Assembly (NCBI GenBank): GCA_900239685.1
Contig: OENT01000185.1
Coordinates: forward strand, 104,150 to 168,149
Direction: 5' to 3'
Source: Rotaria macrura
Taxonomy: Eukaryota > Rotifera > Eurotatoria > Philodinida > Philodinidae
Length of the DNA: 64,000 nt
Shown: positions 19,601 through 33,062 of the stretch, in pieces
Position numbering within the stretch: the stretch's first letter is position 1
How the letters are laid out: the number at the start of each line of letters is the position of its first letter
The notes under the pieces: generated by a model
The model's database searches: none
Seen by the model: only the letters and a program-made list of their open reading frames with translations
What the model was told of the DNA's origin: nothing
Translations under genes and position numbers: made by a program

Positions 19601-22600
19601 ATTATAATATTCGATTATATCTAAATCTTTTCTTTCTTATCTACAAGATTCCGGTCACACTGAGCTCCTTAGAACAGGAATCTCATCTTGTTATCAAGAA
19701 CGATTTACCTTGTATTTGTTGCTGCAAAAAATACATACACATTTAGAGCTATGTTTTTCTCTTCCTTACGAGAGATGACGTCTCGATTAAATATATATAC
19801 ATATGTATTGCAACACATGTAAGCTTAGTTGTCTATATATTTGCATTATAATGCAGCTTTGGCAGTGGTCCAACTGCGCACCATTCATCAAATTTTATGC
19901 TGCTTATACAATGTACGCATGAGAATGATGATAAATAAATTATATCTAGATGCAGCTGACCTTTCTCTGAGATCGAAACAGAAAATAAGTATTACAGATG
20001 CCCATACAGATAACCCAACAATACAGACGTCATCAAGACCTTATCATTTGTTTTTTTTTGTTGGCAATCGCGGAACCAAGACATCATTATACATTGTATT
20101 CTTCTCTCAGATCTTATGAATAATGTATAGTAAATATGTTTGATAATGATTTTAAAGGGTTACTCCTAGTGCTTTTGAATTTTTCGATTGATAAAAATAC
20201 TTGAGATGATGAATACGATACGAGTAATTGGATTTTATTTCAAGAGATTTGTTATTTTCTTGTTGACATCTAAAAGCAAGACTTGCCATGTCACTCATCA
20301 TATCAACAACAGACCAAATGATCTACTTACAGAAGGTATAGATATGTGCGATGTCTAAAGTCATGATTTGAATATCATTAGAACTATTGCTGAATTAAAA
20401 AAGAATATCAATAATATTGAGAAGAGAATTGATATTTGACACTCGTCCATACTTGTAATATACAAATATAGATTCAGAGATGAAAGCTATATTCAGATTA
20501 CTTAAAAAATAAATATGATGAAAACACTACTGATAATGATTACGTCGCAATCATATTAGATGCTTCATGCATTTCAAATTACATTTCAATCTGAAATTAC
20601 AGAACCATTCATGAATATTAATGGATGATGCAAGACAGATAATAAAAATCATTCTTGCAAAAGAAAAACATTATTATTTGAAAAACTGTCGTTTCATTCT
20701 TAGTAAACTATTTTTTCTACGAATATTATAAATAGTATACCATCATGTTCAATAAGATCGACTTAAAATGAACTTATTGACGAACTATCGAGTATATTTC
20801 AGTTTCGTTTAGAATTATTAATATTCATTTGATTGAGAATAGAGAAATTGAGCCTAATTGATTTATACTGATTTGAACATCTACAAGTTATGAATATGTT
20901 GACTAATTATAAAAGAAGAACAAGTAAATAGTCTAGAATTCTTGAATAAAATAAATTAAAGAATGTTATTTTCGTATATTTGACTTAATTGTTGAGTTTT
21001 ATTTGAAACTACGACATTTATTCAATGGTTTTCATCAAAAAACATATCCTCATGTTTATGCACTGCTTCCAATGATCTATTTTTTATATTTATTATTGGA
21101 AAAATTTGCTTCAGAAGAAAAACGATTCAATGTAATAGAATTACTAGTTTTATATTGATTTATTTAACCTAACGATTTTAGTATTAATCTTTCTTAAAAC
21201 CAAATACGCATATCGACATTTGTCTTTCGACGGAGGACTACAGATTTATCGATGCGTACTATTCATTATTCATCTAACTGACATTACTCTACTATTGGGT
21301 ACGAGCAACATACGTATACTATATTCTTGTCTCCGAAAGATTAATCACGCCAATTAGAGATAAGAATTCATTCTCTATAACCTATTCTATACTATGTTAT
21401 TTTCCTCTATCTAAAAATCACATGAATCTTATTCTCAATGATGAAGATAATTATTCTTATGGTTGAAAGGAATTATAAATATTTTAAAAGTAAAACTAAT
21501 TCGATATTAATAATTGTGAAAGAGTTGAATTTTGTTCCCGACGTTATGAATCCAATTTCGTGTCGATAGTTTGGATATGATCATGAAAATTTCATATGAA
21601 ATTTACAGACGATTCACACGATATTTATTCAAATGCTCGGCAGAAGTAAAAGAGAGCATGTGTTGTGACAACAAAAATATCGCTATTTGTATTTGCTGAC
21701 AAAGATTAGAAAATGATGACATTTGCTGTTATCGTAAAAGCAAAAAGGAATATAAAAGACGATCAAAGTATTATATTTACCACCTTTTTATTTTGTAAAA
21801 TTATCTAAACTGTTTCATTATAGAAGCAAAACAGAACCAGATTGCTTTTCCTCTGCTTGATTTATTACAAAGATTCTTTATTGAATCGATATACAGAAAC
21901 AAGAATACGAATAAATGATTTTTTTATGTATATTTTTCATCAAACATTGACAGAGCCATTGATTTTCCTTCGAATGCACTCTTGATAATTATGACAGCAC
22001 TTAATCGATGTAGCAAAATAAACAACTAGAATAATAATAATTCTGGTCTATAAACTTGTCGTATTATGTTTATTGTTTGCTGGCGTTACGAGACATTCTT
22101 TCCGACTGTTATTTGAAATAAAACAGATTCTATTTATCAGTAGATTAATGATTAAATGACATTATCTATTTAGTTGCTGAATTTCAAGAATTTTTATAAT
22201 GTTTCTCAAATAATGAAATCATTACAGTTCTGTGATATCTAATTCAGATTGAACTAGGAATATTTCTTTTGTTTAGATCTCTGACGCTATCTTTTCTTTT
22301 GTAAGATTTTCTGTCGATAATAAAAATTTTGTTTTTCTCATTTAAGAAGGCGTTGGTCACATAAAAATATCGACTGAGTACCATTAAGTCAAGTTTGAAT
22401 CGTTAACAAATAAAATTCATGACACATTTTTATACACTTGTAACACTTATTCCATCAAAGTTTCTTTATATTGTCATGGGGTACTTCGAATATTTTTATT
22501 TTTCAAATATTTAAACTTCGCCTACAATTAATCATTAGTCAAGAATTGTTGACGCATTTATTTATTTTTTTGATAGCAATAAAATAAATGAATATATATT

Positions 22601-25600
22601 TGTATATTTAATGTTTGCTAGCGATGATTCAGACTTAATTGCCCAATCGAGAAAGAATTATTCTTTTTGATATTTGCTGTCTCAGTGAATGAACGATGAC
22701 CTTAGTTTGAAGTAAGCAGTGTATTATACTACGAAAGCAATAAATTACTAAGAATTCGACAGCATCGAATAGCTTACACCAAACTCAACCATCGAAAAAC
22801 AAAAGAAATGTTGAGTCTTCATACAAATCGAAGGGTTTCTTAACATAAAAGATGTAATTTATTTTTTGACGCATTGATTGCATATGTAGTGTCATGATCA
22901 GCTGGTAAAGTTTTAGACCATTTTATAGTTTATCGTATCCTTCAATAAAAGCATGTGAGTATGATAATCAAATAAAAAAACCAACAGTTTCAAGACTACT
23001 AATTAAAACTGTTAAGTCATTCATCGACCTCTACTTAAATCGTAAAGTCTAATTATTTCGTTCACGATTATCATCTAAGCTTCAATGTTTGAATCTTTTC
23101 TATTTTATATGAAAGATAAAAGAATTGAATGCAATTAGACTCAAAGAATGTCTGCATATGGAGCTCCATCTTTATAGATGAAAATATGACAAATTGAAAA
23201 GTCAAGAAGACATCAATCAGCAACTCTCAGCAGAGCAAAACAAAGTAATGGCATTAATTATGCATTCTGTAAACCACCATAAACGGGATATGTTATTTTC
23301 TATTCAATTTCAAATACCATTGTTCTTCAAGGTCATGATAATATAGAAGATACGTATTTTATAAGTAATTAAATGATTGCTAAAAAACACTTCATTATGT
23401 GCACTGAGACTATCCTTAAGTTAGTGGCAAATATATCTAATTCATACATTTAACTATAAAATAAGAAATATGTAATTTTTTTTACTGACTATGAATTGTA
23501 TTTTCCTACATTTAGCCTCCATGAATAATGAATCGGCATGATTTCGCATATTGATATTTCTTTGCATTTTGTACACTAAGCGAATGAAAACAGACTAAAA
23601 TAGGACAAAAACGTCCAGTATGTCGATTATTATTACTATATGAGCGTACGAAATACAAATGTTTGCGTTGTTGTTTCAATGAAAGCTTATCCTGAGAAAT
23701 TTTCATGTTCAGGATAAATCTCAGATAAACATATTATCTGCAACGACTACAGTATTCAGAAATAGTGAGATTGTGAAACTACTCATTTGAACATAAAAGC
23801 ATTATTGCTTCTTGGAGCAAGTTCTACAGCTCATCAATCTTCATGCCCTTGTTTAATGATATGTGCCATGAACATGCACATAACTGTGTATCTAGCAATT
23901 CTATTTGTTTCTTCTTGTTTAGGTTGTGTTGATTTATATTTTTATTCATATTGTATGTGTTCATATTCATTTCTGGAATAGAAGGGAAACGAATGAGTGT
24001 GCTCAGAACAATACTCTCGATAGTTTTATTGATAAACTGACATCATAAATGATTAGATGAAGAAAGCTTCAACGAGAGTTGATGTCCAACTGATCAACTA
24101 GCTTCTTTCTGACAGTTAGGATAATCGTTGCCTATTAGTCATGGTGACTTTGAGTATGATCATGAGCAAGTTCCTAGATCTTCTGATATTAGTTCTGCTG
24201 AGAAAATCGATCATTTGAACAAACGAAACTTCCATAAAAGATTCTTTTTTGCTTTTCAGATTACTGAGCACATGAACTACGTTAAAAAACTTTAACTTGT
24301 TCTGTTTCGAATCGCTCGATCTTTGGAAGAAAAAACAACTATTCTCAATAATACTGCACGTTTATTCGCAAGGATATTAAACGAAGTCCCAACTAGCTTC
24401 ACTTCTTTCGGTCTATTAAGACAGAGTACCGTTAATTGCTGTAATCTCAGCAGCAGATATGTGACACATATAATTAGTAATTACATTGTAAAACTTTTCT
24501 CAATGAAATTCTTTTACTGGAAAATTCTTTTAGAAAAGCAACTTTAATTATGAAACACAGATAATTGTTTCACATTTGAATCACTCACTATAATTTGATG
24601 AAAATTAAAAGAAAAATTAAATTTCTCGAAGTAAAAAAATATGTTCCCCTACGATTTTCATAGAATGCTAAAAGGAAAAGGGAAATTTTACTTGAGTACA
24701 ACGAAAAATACCGTTAAATAAGTATCCAACTTTTAAAAAGTTTTTCTAATGAAGTGCTTTTTACTTTTCATGGTAATCGTCGTCGTTTTCGTCTTTGTTT
24801 ATTCAAGATTTTATAATTTTGTGATGGACAATATTTTGAAGAAACTTAATCAAATGCAAAACGTCTCCGAACTGTCAATGCGAACAATCTTGTTTAAAAC
24901 TTGAATTCAAAGTAAAGTTCCAACGAGAAATCTAAGCTTGCTCTCAAGAAAAAAGAGAACCTGGAAACATAATTCCACAGCATATTGTCGACGAGAATGT
25001 GTCTGCACTGAAGCATCACATACGAGTAGAAGAAAATATCGTCCAGGCACGCATATACTTGATTCCTGCTTTATTACTGCGGATGAAAAGCAAAAGAGAA
25101 TAAACATGCATTCCCTAATAGCATAAAAAACTTACTTCTATTTTACATAATCTTAGTCTGTTAAGATTATTCATTATTTCGTACTGATAGATTGCATGCA
25201 TCGAGTCTATTTCATAATCTCAGTTTTAATTTAATGGAATAAGAAATAAAAATATTGGACTTGTATGTTTATTATGAAACTTTGAAAAATCAATATTTTA
25301 ATCATTGAGGAATTATCTATTAATTAATTTTGTTCAATATTTTGACTTAACATTCAGATTATATAATGAGTAGATGAAAATTCCCGACTAAAAATGAAAG
25401 CTTCAAACTATCAGATTGCTTTTCAATTGAAATGTTTACTATTCGATCCACTATAGTAAGTATGATGAAAGATTTTTGTTCCAAATTCGGTATTCCCATC
25501 TTCTCTTGTCGCGTTATGAGTGGCTTGGTCAAACTTTACTAACGGTTATGAGCATAGAATCATTGAAAACCTAAACAATTGACGTTCAAGCTCAAAGTCT

Positions 25601-26751
25601 GCATATACTTGGACTATCTAATCACTAGAAGCTGTATAATGTCTAAAAAAAGAATGCATGTTATATTATTAAGATTCGAAGTTGTTTCCAAAACCTTTTT
25701 TCTCCGGAACACAACCTGTCTAAAAAATAGCCTCAAGCCATGGTGAACATCGAATTAAGCATGTGATCATTCTGATTAAAATAACATGGAGTTTCAGTGA
25801 CCTTCAACACTGTCGGTAGACTGAATTTCGTAGTGAAATTCGATGATTTAATTGTTCAATCCACGTTACGCTCATAAACGAACAGTCAAGGAAAATACTT
25901 CTAATTACTTGACACAAGAAAATGAGAAAATCGTACGTAGGACACAAACTTTTATTACTCACCGAATCCGATCAGTTAACAATAAATTCAACAGAAAATC
26001 AATACAGCATTATAAAACTATTCTTCTTTAATTTTCAAAACTTCGACGTGACGCAGGTAAATCTGAAATTTTTCTATCAGAGGAATAGACTCAGCGAATT
26101 TACAGAAAATTTTTTTTATGAATATATGGATTATGAAATAATAATCAGTCAACAAATAAATTATTATTTTAAACCAAACGAAAATGTTACATAATTTAAG
26201 CTAACAGATATTGTCATAAAAAAAAATATTTTTTTTTCTTTGTGGCTGTATAAGATTAATATGCTTATCGATTAATCTATATTATCTCTCTTTGTATTGA
26301 TATACACATATGTGTATGTGTTTTGTAGTCATTTATAAGTCTGTAAGTATTGAAATGTGTCTATACGATCTTTTCAGCGTTGTTTCAGCATCTGTAATGA
26401 CAATAAAAGGCTATGTGAAAGAATATCTATGTAGAAGTTGCCCTATAGAGAATTTTTTTCTGCTCGTGTACTTCATGTTAAATCTCTGATATTCTTTCCA
26501 TGTGCTCTGATTGATAGAAACAATTTTTACAAATCCTTTAAATCAAGAATCAAATGAGGCTTATTTGACATAGAAAAATTCAACAAAAGCTATCTTATGA
26601 CATAAAGGAGAAAAGTCCGTTTCAGAAATGTTCTCATCGATTTCCTTAAAAAAGATTCAGTTCTAACAAACATATATTACGCACAGTAAAAAAAAAGAAA
26701 AAAAGCTGTCTGCTAATATCACAAAAAAAGCTGCACCTAATTCGGATACAT
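16642..26751. other. Gene-free AT-rich stretch upstream of WNK
   Basis: About 10 kb without a recognisable gene, RNA or well-formed repeat. Only short AT microsatellite tracts (for example 17454-17477) and short random open frames are seen, including an unrecognised one at 25922-26194 (+). The first kilobase should hold the WNK promoter and 5' UTR, but no specific site can be pointed to. Confidence 0.5.
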
Positions 26752-26976
26752 TTATTTATAGTCAAATAGAAAGAGAATGAGCAAAAAATAATCACCATAT
26801 GCTGCTTCTAAACATAGTTTTTGATTCCTATCAAATACGTCTGCCATATCCATAGATAAATGATATTCATTAGCACGTACATTATATCGTAAAAAATTCT
26901 GAACTGAATTATATTTAATTTTATCATGATCAATATTATTAAATAGAATTGCAAGTAAAGTGTCGTAATTTATATT
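26752..26976 (-). pseudogene. Isolated coding-like fragment, unidentified
   Basis: Minus-strand reading gives 74 sense codons and a stop (26752-26754) with coding-like composition, including FNNIDHDK, NFLRYNVRANEYHLSMDMAD and LCLEAAYGDYF. It has no plausible start, and a stop lies just upstream. No adjoining exon was found on either side. It may be a surviving exon of a lost gene copy, or one exon of an undetected gene. I do not recognise the family. Confidence 0.4.
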
Positions 26977-27567
26977 TCATTTATCCGTTCTGGTGTTTAA
27001 TAATTGATTCAACTTAATTTATTATGAAGGGTGACGTAATCCCATTACACCCAAGGTAACGAATTTTCTCCCTCGGAAGATAAAGTGTATCGGCAACAGT
27101 TTGTCAAGTATCTCCCAAACAGATTCGATGTATTACACCTAGGGATCCAACTCGATGCCCTTCGCATATAGTTATATGGTAAAAGTTGAGGAATTTGAGT
27201 TTTTTTGGTGCATGTATAGCGTAACTTTGGAAAGGATAAATAGCATGAATCCAATTGATATTCCAAAGGGGATTGATGATGAGCCAGGAGGATTATTCGA
27301 ACCGTCAGAAACATCATCTTAAACCGGAAAATTACGGCAGCAATTTTAACTGTATTTCGCCCCAGGTCGAATATCTCCAACAGGATCCTTGAAAAATCTG
27401 ACACTTTTCAACTGTCGGCAGCCCGTCGGATCCGACTGTTGGAAAACGTTAATACCCATTAATTTCCGACGGTTTCCATCGTCGGATATCGACAATAGGA
27501 TCTGATGATGTCCGATCGTAGGATCTGGCAAAATCCAATGATAGCCAAAAGTGCGATCATATCGGAT

Positions 27568-27703
27568 TAGGCATGTGGCAGCTTCAGCTCTCAGGAACTG
27601 AGCTGGAGCTGTTGGAGAGGTCCAATTCCGGAGAGCTGGAGCTGTTCACCAGCTCTTTTGGGCAGCTCTCGAGAGCTGTGGATCTGGAGCTGTCGCACGC
27701 CTA
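27568..27703. mobile_element. 136-bp hAT-like mini-element made of GAGCTG words
   Basis: The ends are inverted: TAGGCATGTGGCAGC at left against GCTGTCGCACGCCTA at right. A 7-bp direct duplication, atcggat, lies at 27561-27567 and 27704-27710. The interior is almost entirely degenerate repeats of GAGCTGGAGCTG. End sequence starting TAG and a 7-8 bp duplication suggest a hAT-type non-autonomous element inserted into the larger element around it. Confidence 0.7.
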
Positions 27704-27920
27704 ATCGGATCCGACGAAATCTGATGCTATGAGAGTATCTGTATAGATACTTAATTTCATCAATGAATTTGAGCTGCACACTACATTCTTGTACTTTAAT
27801 TTTTCTTTCTCTTTTATATTATATTATAAATTTTCATGTTTTTTATGTAATTAATTTTTTCCACTCAATTATATACGTTTATTTTGTTTTTATATTATAC
27901 TATATATTTATATATATATA

Positions 27921-28606
27921 CAGTGTGTAAAATAATTATTCGGACACGTTTATTTTCATTCTTTTTTTCTGCTTCCGTAAAAACTATAACGAATCTAAAA
28001 AGTGATTCTAGTAGAGAAAATCGTTTCCGACAAGAATATAAAGGAATAAAAATTATACTCCGGTTTTTAACGATGGGGTCTCCAGAAAACCAAAACCCTA
28101 AATTTTCTGAAACTCGAACGTGCGAATATAACTTTGTTTAGATTACATAGAAACATAGAGCAAACAATTCTCTACAAAATGAGACGTCTCCGAGGTCTCT
28201 GTGACATTTTTTGGTTGAGATACAGAACCTTAATTTTACTCCAAAAATGGTTTTTTCTTAAAAAGGACAGAAAAACGACTCTTTGGTCTTCCATAAGATT
28301 GCTGTATCTCAACCAAAAAATGTCACAGAGACCTCGGAGACGTCTCATTTTGTAGAGAATTGTTTGCTCTATGTTTCTATGTAATCTAAACAAAGTTATA
28401 TTCGCACGTTCGAGTTTCAGAAAATTTAGGGTTTTGGTTTTCTGGAGACCCCATCGTTAAAAACCGGAGTATAATTTTTATTCCTTTATATTCTTGTCGG
28501 AAACGATTTTCTCTACTAGAATCACTTTTTAGATTCGTTATAGTTTTTACGGAAGCAGAAAAAAAGAATGAAAATAAACGTGTCCGAATAATTATTTTAC
28601 CCACTG
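27921..28606. mobile_element. Tc1/mariner-type hairpin element (long palindrome)
   Basis: Arms 27921-28225 and 28302-28606 (305 bp each) are almost exact reverse complements around a 76-bp spacer. The ends read CAGTG(T/G)GTAAAATAATTATT and are flanked by TA on both sides, within TA-rich DNA. Both arms are open in the same frames, so mirror-image peptides appear on the two strands; these are symmetry effects and not a gene. No transposase is encoded. Confidence 0.85.
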
Positions 28607-28845
28607 TATATATATTTAAAATTTTAATTTTTTCACAACTTATTTTTATTAGATTGCTTGTGTTTTATTTTGTTTGACTTGATCTTCTTCAACTTACTCA
28701 CAGTGCCATCACTCTCCCCCATACACAGCACATATAGTGTGTGCAAATTCAACCAATCAGGATATAGACGTTATCAAAAAGAAATTCTGTTCGTTTTGTT
28801 TTCATTCTGTTGTGTTTTATATTTTAGTATTGCGCGATATCCAAA

Positions 28846-29229
28846 GGCCTTGTCTACACTAGAGAATTTAATGCGAATTAATTTTGAATTAAATATACAT
28901 GCGTCTACACTTATAAGTTTAATGCATCGATCAAAACTGAGAAGTGGCCACTATGATATAGTCGAACTGAATAATTCTTGCAGGTGTTTACGAACAAGTG
29001 TCGCCTCTGTCAATCTGTAGTTCGTTTATCGTGTTGAAAAGATCTATCTATCGATGACATAAAGCGACTTTATCGAGGCGTATTCATTGTTCTAATTAGT
29101 GGATCAAGTTCTTTCTCGATTGGTGCATTAAAATTTAATGCGACTCTGAAACCGCATTAAAAGTGAATTAAATTTTCGACCAACCAGTTTTCTTAATTCC
29201 GCATTAAATTTTCTAGTGTAGACAAGGCC
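28846..29229. mobile_element. PIF/Harbinger-like MITE with GGCCTTGTCTACAC ends
   Basis: Terminal inverted repeats of about 30 bp start GGCCTTGTCTACACTAGAGAA at left; the right end is the inverse of GGCCTTGTCTACACTAGAAAA. The trinucleotide aaa flanks both sides (28843-28845 and 29230-29232), consistent with a 3-bp duplication. Harbinger elements usually target TWA, so the superfamily is tentative. The interior is AT-rich with AATTTAATGCG words and no coding capacity. Confidence 0.7.
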
Positions 29230-29676
29230 AAAGGAAGTGACTCTAAACTATTTATTTATATCTTTTATTTTTTGATAGTTCAAGTTTTACTTTAATTGGT
29301 TTTTTGCTATTCTATTTAATTCATTTTCGTTATGTAATTTTTATTTTCTTTACTTTTCGCTTAACTCTATTTTGTTTCAGATTGTGTTATGGCATGAAGT
29401 TCATAAATAGTGAGACGAAACCATTTATTTTATATTTAAATTTTACTGCATATGATTCTTATTATTTTAGTTTCTTATATTTTATTCTGTTTTGCTTTGT
29501 TTCCCGTTTTTGTAATTTATTTTATTGTTATTGAGTCTGTTAAATTCTATTTTATTGAATTCGATAATTTTACTTATTGTGCTTAATTAAAGTTGTATTT
29601 AATAAAACTTATCGTAAAGTATAGTGAACTACTTATTTTGAAGCTAATTATTGGCGAGGAGCGAACTGTGAATGAT

Positions 29677-29693
29677 GGGGGGGGGGGGGGGGG
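29677..29693 (+). repeat. Homopolymer of 17 G
   Basis: An uninterrupted G17 run in AT-rich DNA inside the 27361-29940 element. It is likely unstable, and its length may be an assembly estimate. Confidence 0.9.
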
Positions 29694-29940
29694 TCAATGA
29701 ATATCTGGTATTCAGCTGTATATTCGATAGGTTTGCATGGAATTCCAGAGTATTCGAAGTTTTCCGACTACTGGACCAACTGTCGGAAATCATCGGATCC
29801 ATTCTCCGACAACTTCCTATCGGAATCCAATACCAAAGAATCCCACAATTTCCGACAAGATCCTATCGGATATTATTAGATTATGTCGGGGTCCACAGTT
29901 GGATCCGACAGGGTCTCAGTCTCAAAATGCTCGACCTGGG

Positions 29941-31491
29941 CCCGTATTCCGTCATACCGTTTTACGGAATTTTTTACACTTTTTGCCTCACTTATCTGGC
30001 ATGATGGATTACGACAACGTTTTGGCGCCGTTTTATATCACTTACGGTGCCGTCATTTTCGGTCTAGGGAAGCAATATACTTCAGCAGTGACTCACCTCT
30101 CGATTGTGATATATCCTCTCGAAATCACACGCATATGTACGTTTATTCAATTATATCATTGCAGTGAATATACTATACAAAAAATATTCTTATACTGCTA
30201 CTACTGGAGATTTCAGAAACATTTCCCATTGATTTCAGGACAAAAACAAATCCATAGCTTTCCATACGTAGATCAATTTTCATCAAAAACGAAACTTAGC
30301 TGATTATACCATGTAAAAATATATGGGCATGTAACGAAGCAGTCTTTGAAATTAACGTACAAACTTTGTGTTAAAATTTAAAATAACAAAGTTCCATGGA
30401 AAAAACTTCTTGACCTTTCGTTATCACACTTTCATTCGTTAAAACACGTCAAGTTTTAAGCGACTTTTCTTGTGTTTGTCTTTCTAACGATTGCTCACTC
30501 GTTACACATATTGTAAAGGGATATCCGTTTTCACACGTGAAGGAAAATAACGAGCTTTCTTGTGTTATTTTGTTTTTAAAGAAACTTACCATGCTGGCTG
30601 TCATTAGCTTCTACATTCGTTTTCACATGTGAATGAGCATAACGAGCTTACTTCAACATTTTAAACTACTAAGGGAGGTCTTACCGTTAATTTTTGTTCA
30701 TGAATTATTTTAAAGTCTAGTTAAAATACAACAATCTTTGAGGTACATGTTTCAATTCACTCTGACAAAAAATTAGCCGCGAAATGTTTTATGAACTTTC
30801 CTAAAGATTTGGAAAACGGAATAAATGACATCATCGTAATTTTTTCTCGAATAACCAGGTTTATCAACAATATCAATAAAGCTCCTTTGTAAAATTTAAA
30901 ATACATTTAACGAAATTTTCCTTCGAATTAACCCAAAAAATTGCGTTCAGTACAATATTAAAAACATTTCGAGCGAGAAACTATACAAAACTTTCGTCAA
31001 TTATCATGAATTCACAAAAATCTTTACTTCTCCCACGATTTTTTCTGCGTGAGCAGTTTGCAACAGTTTTTAACTTGTTAGATTGATGCGAAGTAGATTG
31101 CGCTTTCTCTCGACAAGTGATTGAACGAAGTTTCTTGAGTTTATTTCAGTTTTAACTAATATAAACATGTAATATATAATCACAGGCTGACTTTTCTCTC
31201 TAATTACAGTAGCCAGATCATTATTGCAAATACACTTCATTGTTTTTCCTCTCGGAGCACACAAAGGAATCTTCCAGAAAAGTTCATTTGTTAGTACTTT
31301 TAGTTAAATACAGTTTTCCAAAAATATACCGAGGCTTCAAAAAAATACGATTTAAAAGTATTTTGATTCGAAAACAATGTGAGGAACAGATCAAGAACCA
31401 TACTTCTTAGAAGAAATTATCATATTACAGTATTTCGCCTATTTAATACTAGGCTAACTTTGATTGAAGTTTTTTTGAGAACCCGGGTCGA
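29941..31491. other. Gene-free stretch with short direct repeats
   Basis: No gene recognised. Two related copies of CGTTTTCACA(C/T)GTGAA followed by ATAACGAGCTT lie near 30528 and 30619. Further TTAACG/CGTTA words occur through 30340-30960, suggesting an old, degraded repeat. Confidence 0.4.
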
Positions 31492-31570
31492 TTGATAAGG
31501 CTATCTATATTTTCAGGGTCAATTTTCTTAGTACGGTACCGCGTATAGAGACCGTATCGTTCGACCTGGG
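31492..31570. mobile_element. Short (79-bp) CCCAGGTC-family element
   Basis: The left end is CCCGGGTCGATTGATAAGG. The right end is the inverse of CCCAGGTCGAACGATACGG. The flanking dinucleotide is aa on both sides. The interior is only about 40 bp, so this is the most reduced copy. Confidence 0.6.
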
Positions 31571-33050
31571 AAGAAAGTTTTGTTGAAAAATCCAACACAA
31601 AAATTTTAAAAAATCGTCTACCAGATTTAAATTAAATATTGTTGGTAATATAGGAAAAAATGTTTCGCATGTGGTAATAGGAAGAAACATGAGTTTGAAT
31701 CCCAGTTCCAGAATTCTAAAAATTTATGTTCCAGAAAAGTTGAAAAGTCATGTACGTCAAAAGAAGTGAGATAAAATAATATTATAATTATAATTACTAT
31801 GAGAAAAAGAATATTCATGAATGCTCTGACTTAGAAAAGAGTACTACTATCTCGACAGACATTTTAAGATTTGTTTTTGAATTTTACTAATTTCAGAAGA
31901 AAAACGTATTAAAAGGGCTTCTTTTTAACGTGGGAGCACAATTTAAGCTTTTGCATTTTGAAAAACTGGTTAAAATGTTTCATATTTAACGCGTTTTCGG
32001 CGTCAAAATTGTAACATATTGAATCTTGAAGTTGTTAAATTTTTAACGAATTTCTACGTCATACGGTTTCGTTAAATTGGAAAACATTTTCACATGGGTA
32101 TCGATTTTAGCGCGCTGACTAAACATAATTCTTTCCCTCATACTTACGAATTACTGCATCAAGAAAATTTCAATCTCACACATCCACGGAAAGTTAGTAA
32201 GTTTCATTAATTTTGTACAACTTTGCACTATTTTTCCTTTCATGAAGGACTGCTCGCTAGATGAAACCACTGATTTAACTGATGAAATGATTCGTTTTCC
32301 CTATAATTTTTCGACTTCTACGAACTGAAAGTAAACGGTGGAAGGCACTATTCTCATCGTAGTAAACCAAAACAACTCAAATTCTTCAACTTGTAACATA
32401 TAGCTGTATGTTAGTGTACCGACTTGGATACCTTTAGGGGAAAACATAGCAATGAATTCTACGGATATTATGACGTTGCAATCTCGATACCCAGTGTAAC
32501 GGTATTATGACATCTATGAAAAAATAGTTTATTACTTGTTAGTCTTCATATTGAGAGTTATCTTATAAACGGCAGTTAGTTTAAAATCCCATATTATTTT
32601 TTATATCTTCGTTGAATAAATTTCACAGGAAATAAGCTTTTGAGTAAACATATATAGATGTATTGATTCTCTATTCAAAGATTTTCTCTTTTTTTACTTT
32701 GTACTATGATTTACTGAGATGTATCTTTTTTCCCTTCTCCATCGTACAGATAATAAATAAGAATTACATATATATGTTTACTTCCCCTTTTTCTTTTCTT
32801 TATCTTCCTGTACTTTCAAAATATTAACTTCTTTTGATATTATTCAGATATCTGTCTGTATCTTTCATATTTCTTTCGCAGTTCCTTTTACTTGCCCGAT
32901 CTCTTCACTATGTATGTGATGACGGGATTGCAAAATAAAGTAAACTTGTATTTTCGACGAGTTAGATCGAATCACTCGTTAATACCTTAATTTTGATAAT
33001 ATACAAACTTTAATTTAAAATTCACTGCCAACAAGTGATTTTCAATATAT
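31571..33050. other. Gene-free AT-rich stretch
   Basis: No gene or clear element was recognised. A patch around 31925-32110 carries TTAACG and GCGTTTT words resembling other degraded repeats in the window. Confidence 0.4.
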
Positions 33051-33062
33051 ATTTTTCGTTTT

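Larger units (their letters stand above)
27361..29940. mobile_element. CCCAGGTC-ended element, GGATCCGA-word type, carrying nested insertions
   Basis: The left end reads CCCAGGTCGAATATCTCC and the right end is the inverse of CCCAGGTCGAGC. The first and last few hundred bases are mirror-like and built from variants of CGGATCCGAC and TCCGACAG. Nested within are a 136-bp GAGCTG element (27568-27703), a Tc1/mariner hairpin (27921-28606), a Harbinger-like element (28846-29229) and a run of 17 G (29677-29693). The flanking dinucleotides are gc and cc, so the 2-bp duplication is imperfect here. No transposase is present. Confidence 0.6.

Noticed and set aside
28134..28393. Matching 73-residue open frames on opposite strands (starting MFRLHRNIEQ)
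   Set aside because: They are the two arms of the Tc1-type palindrome read on each strand, not a conserved protein.
29672..30303. Long overlapping plus-strand open frames (up to 188 codons)
   Set aside because: They lie on the right end of the CCCAGGTC element and its flank, run through word repeats and the G17 tract, and show no domain.
31660..31720. Possible tRNA or SINE B-box (GAGTTTGAATCCCAG)
   Set aside because: No matching A-box, acceptor stem or cloverleaf could be built around it.
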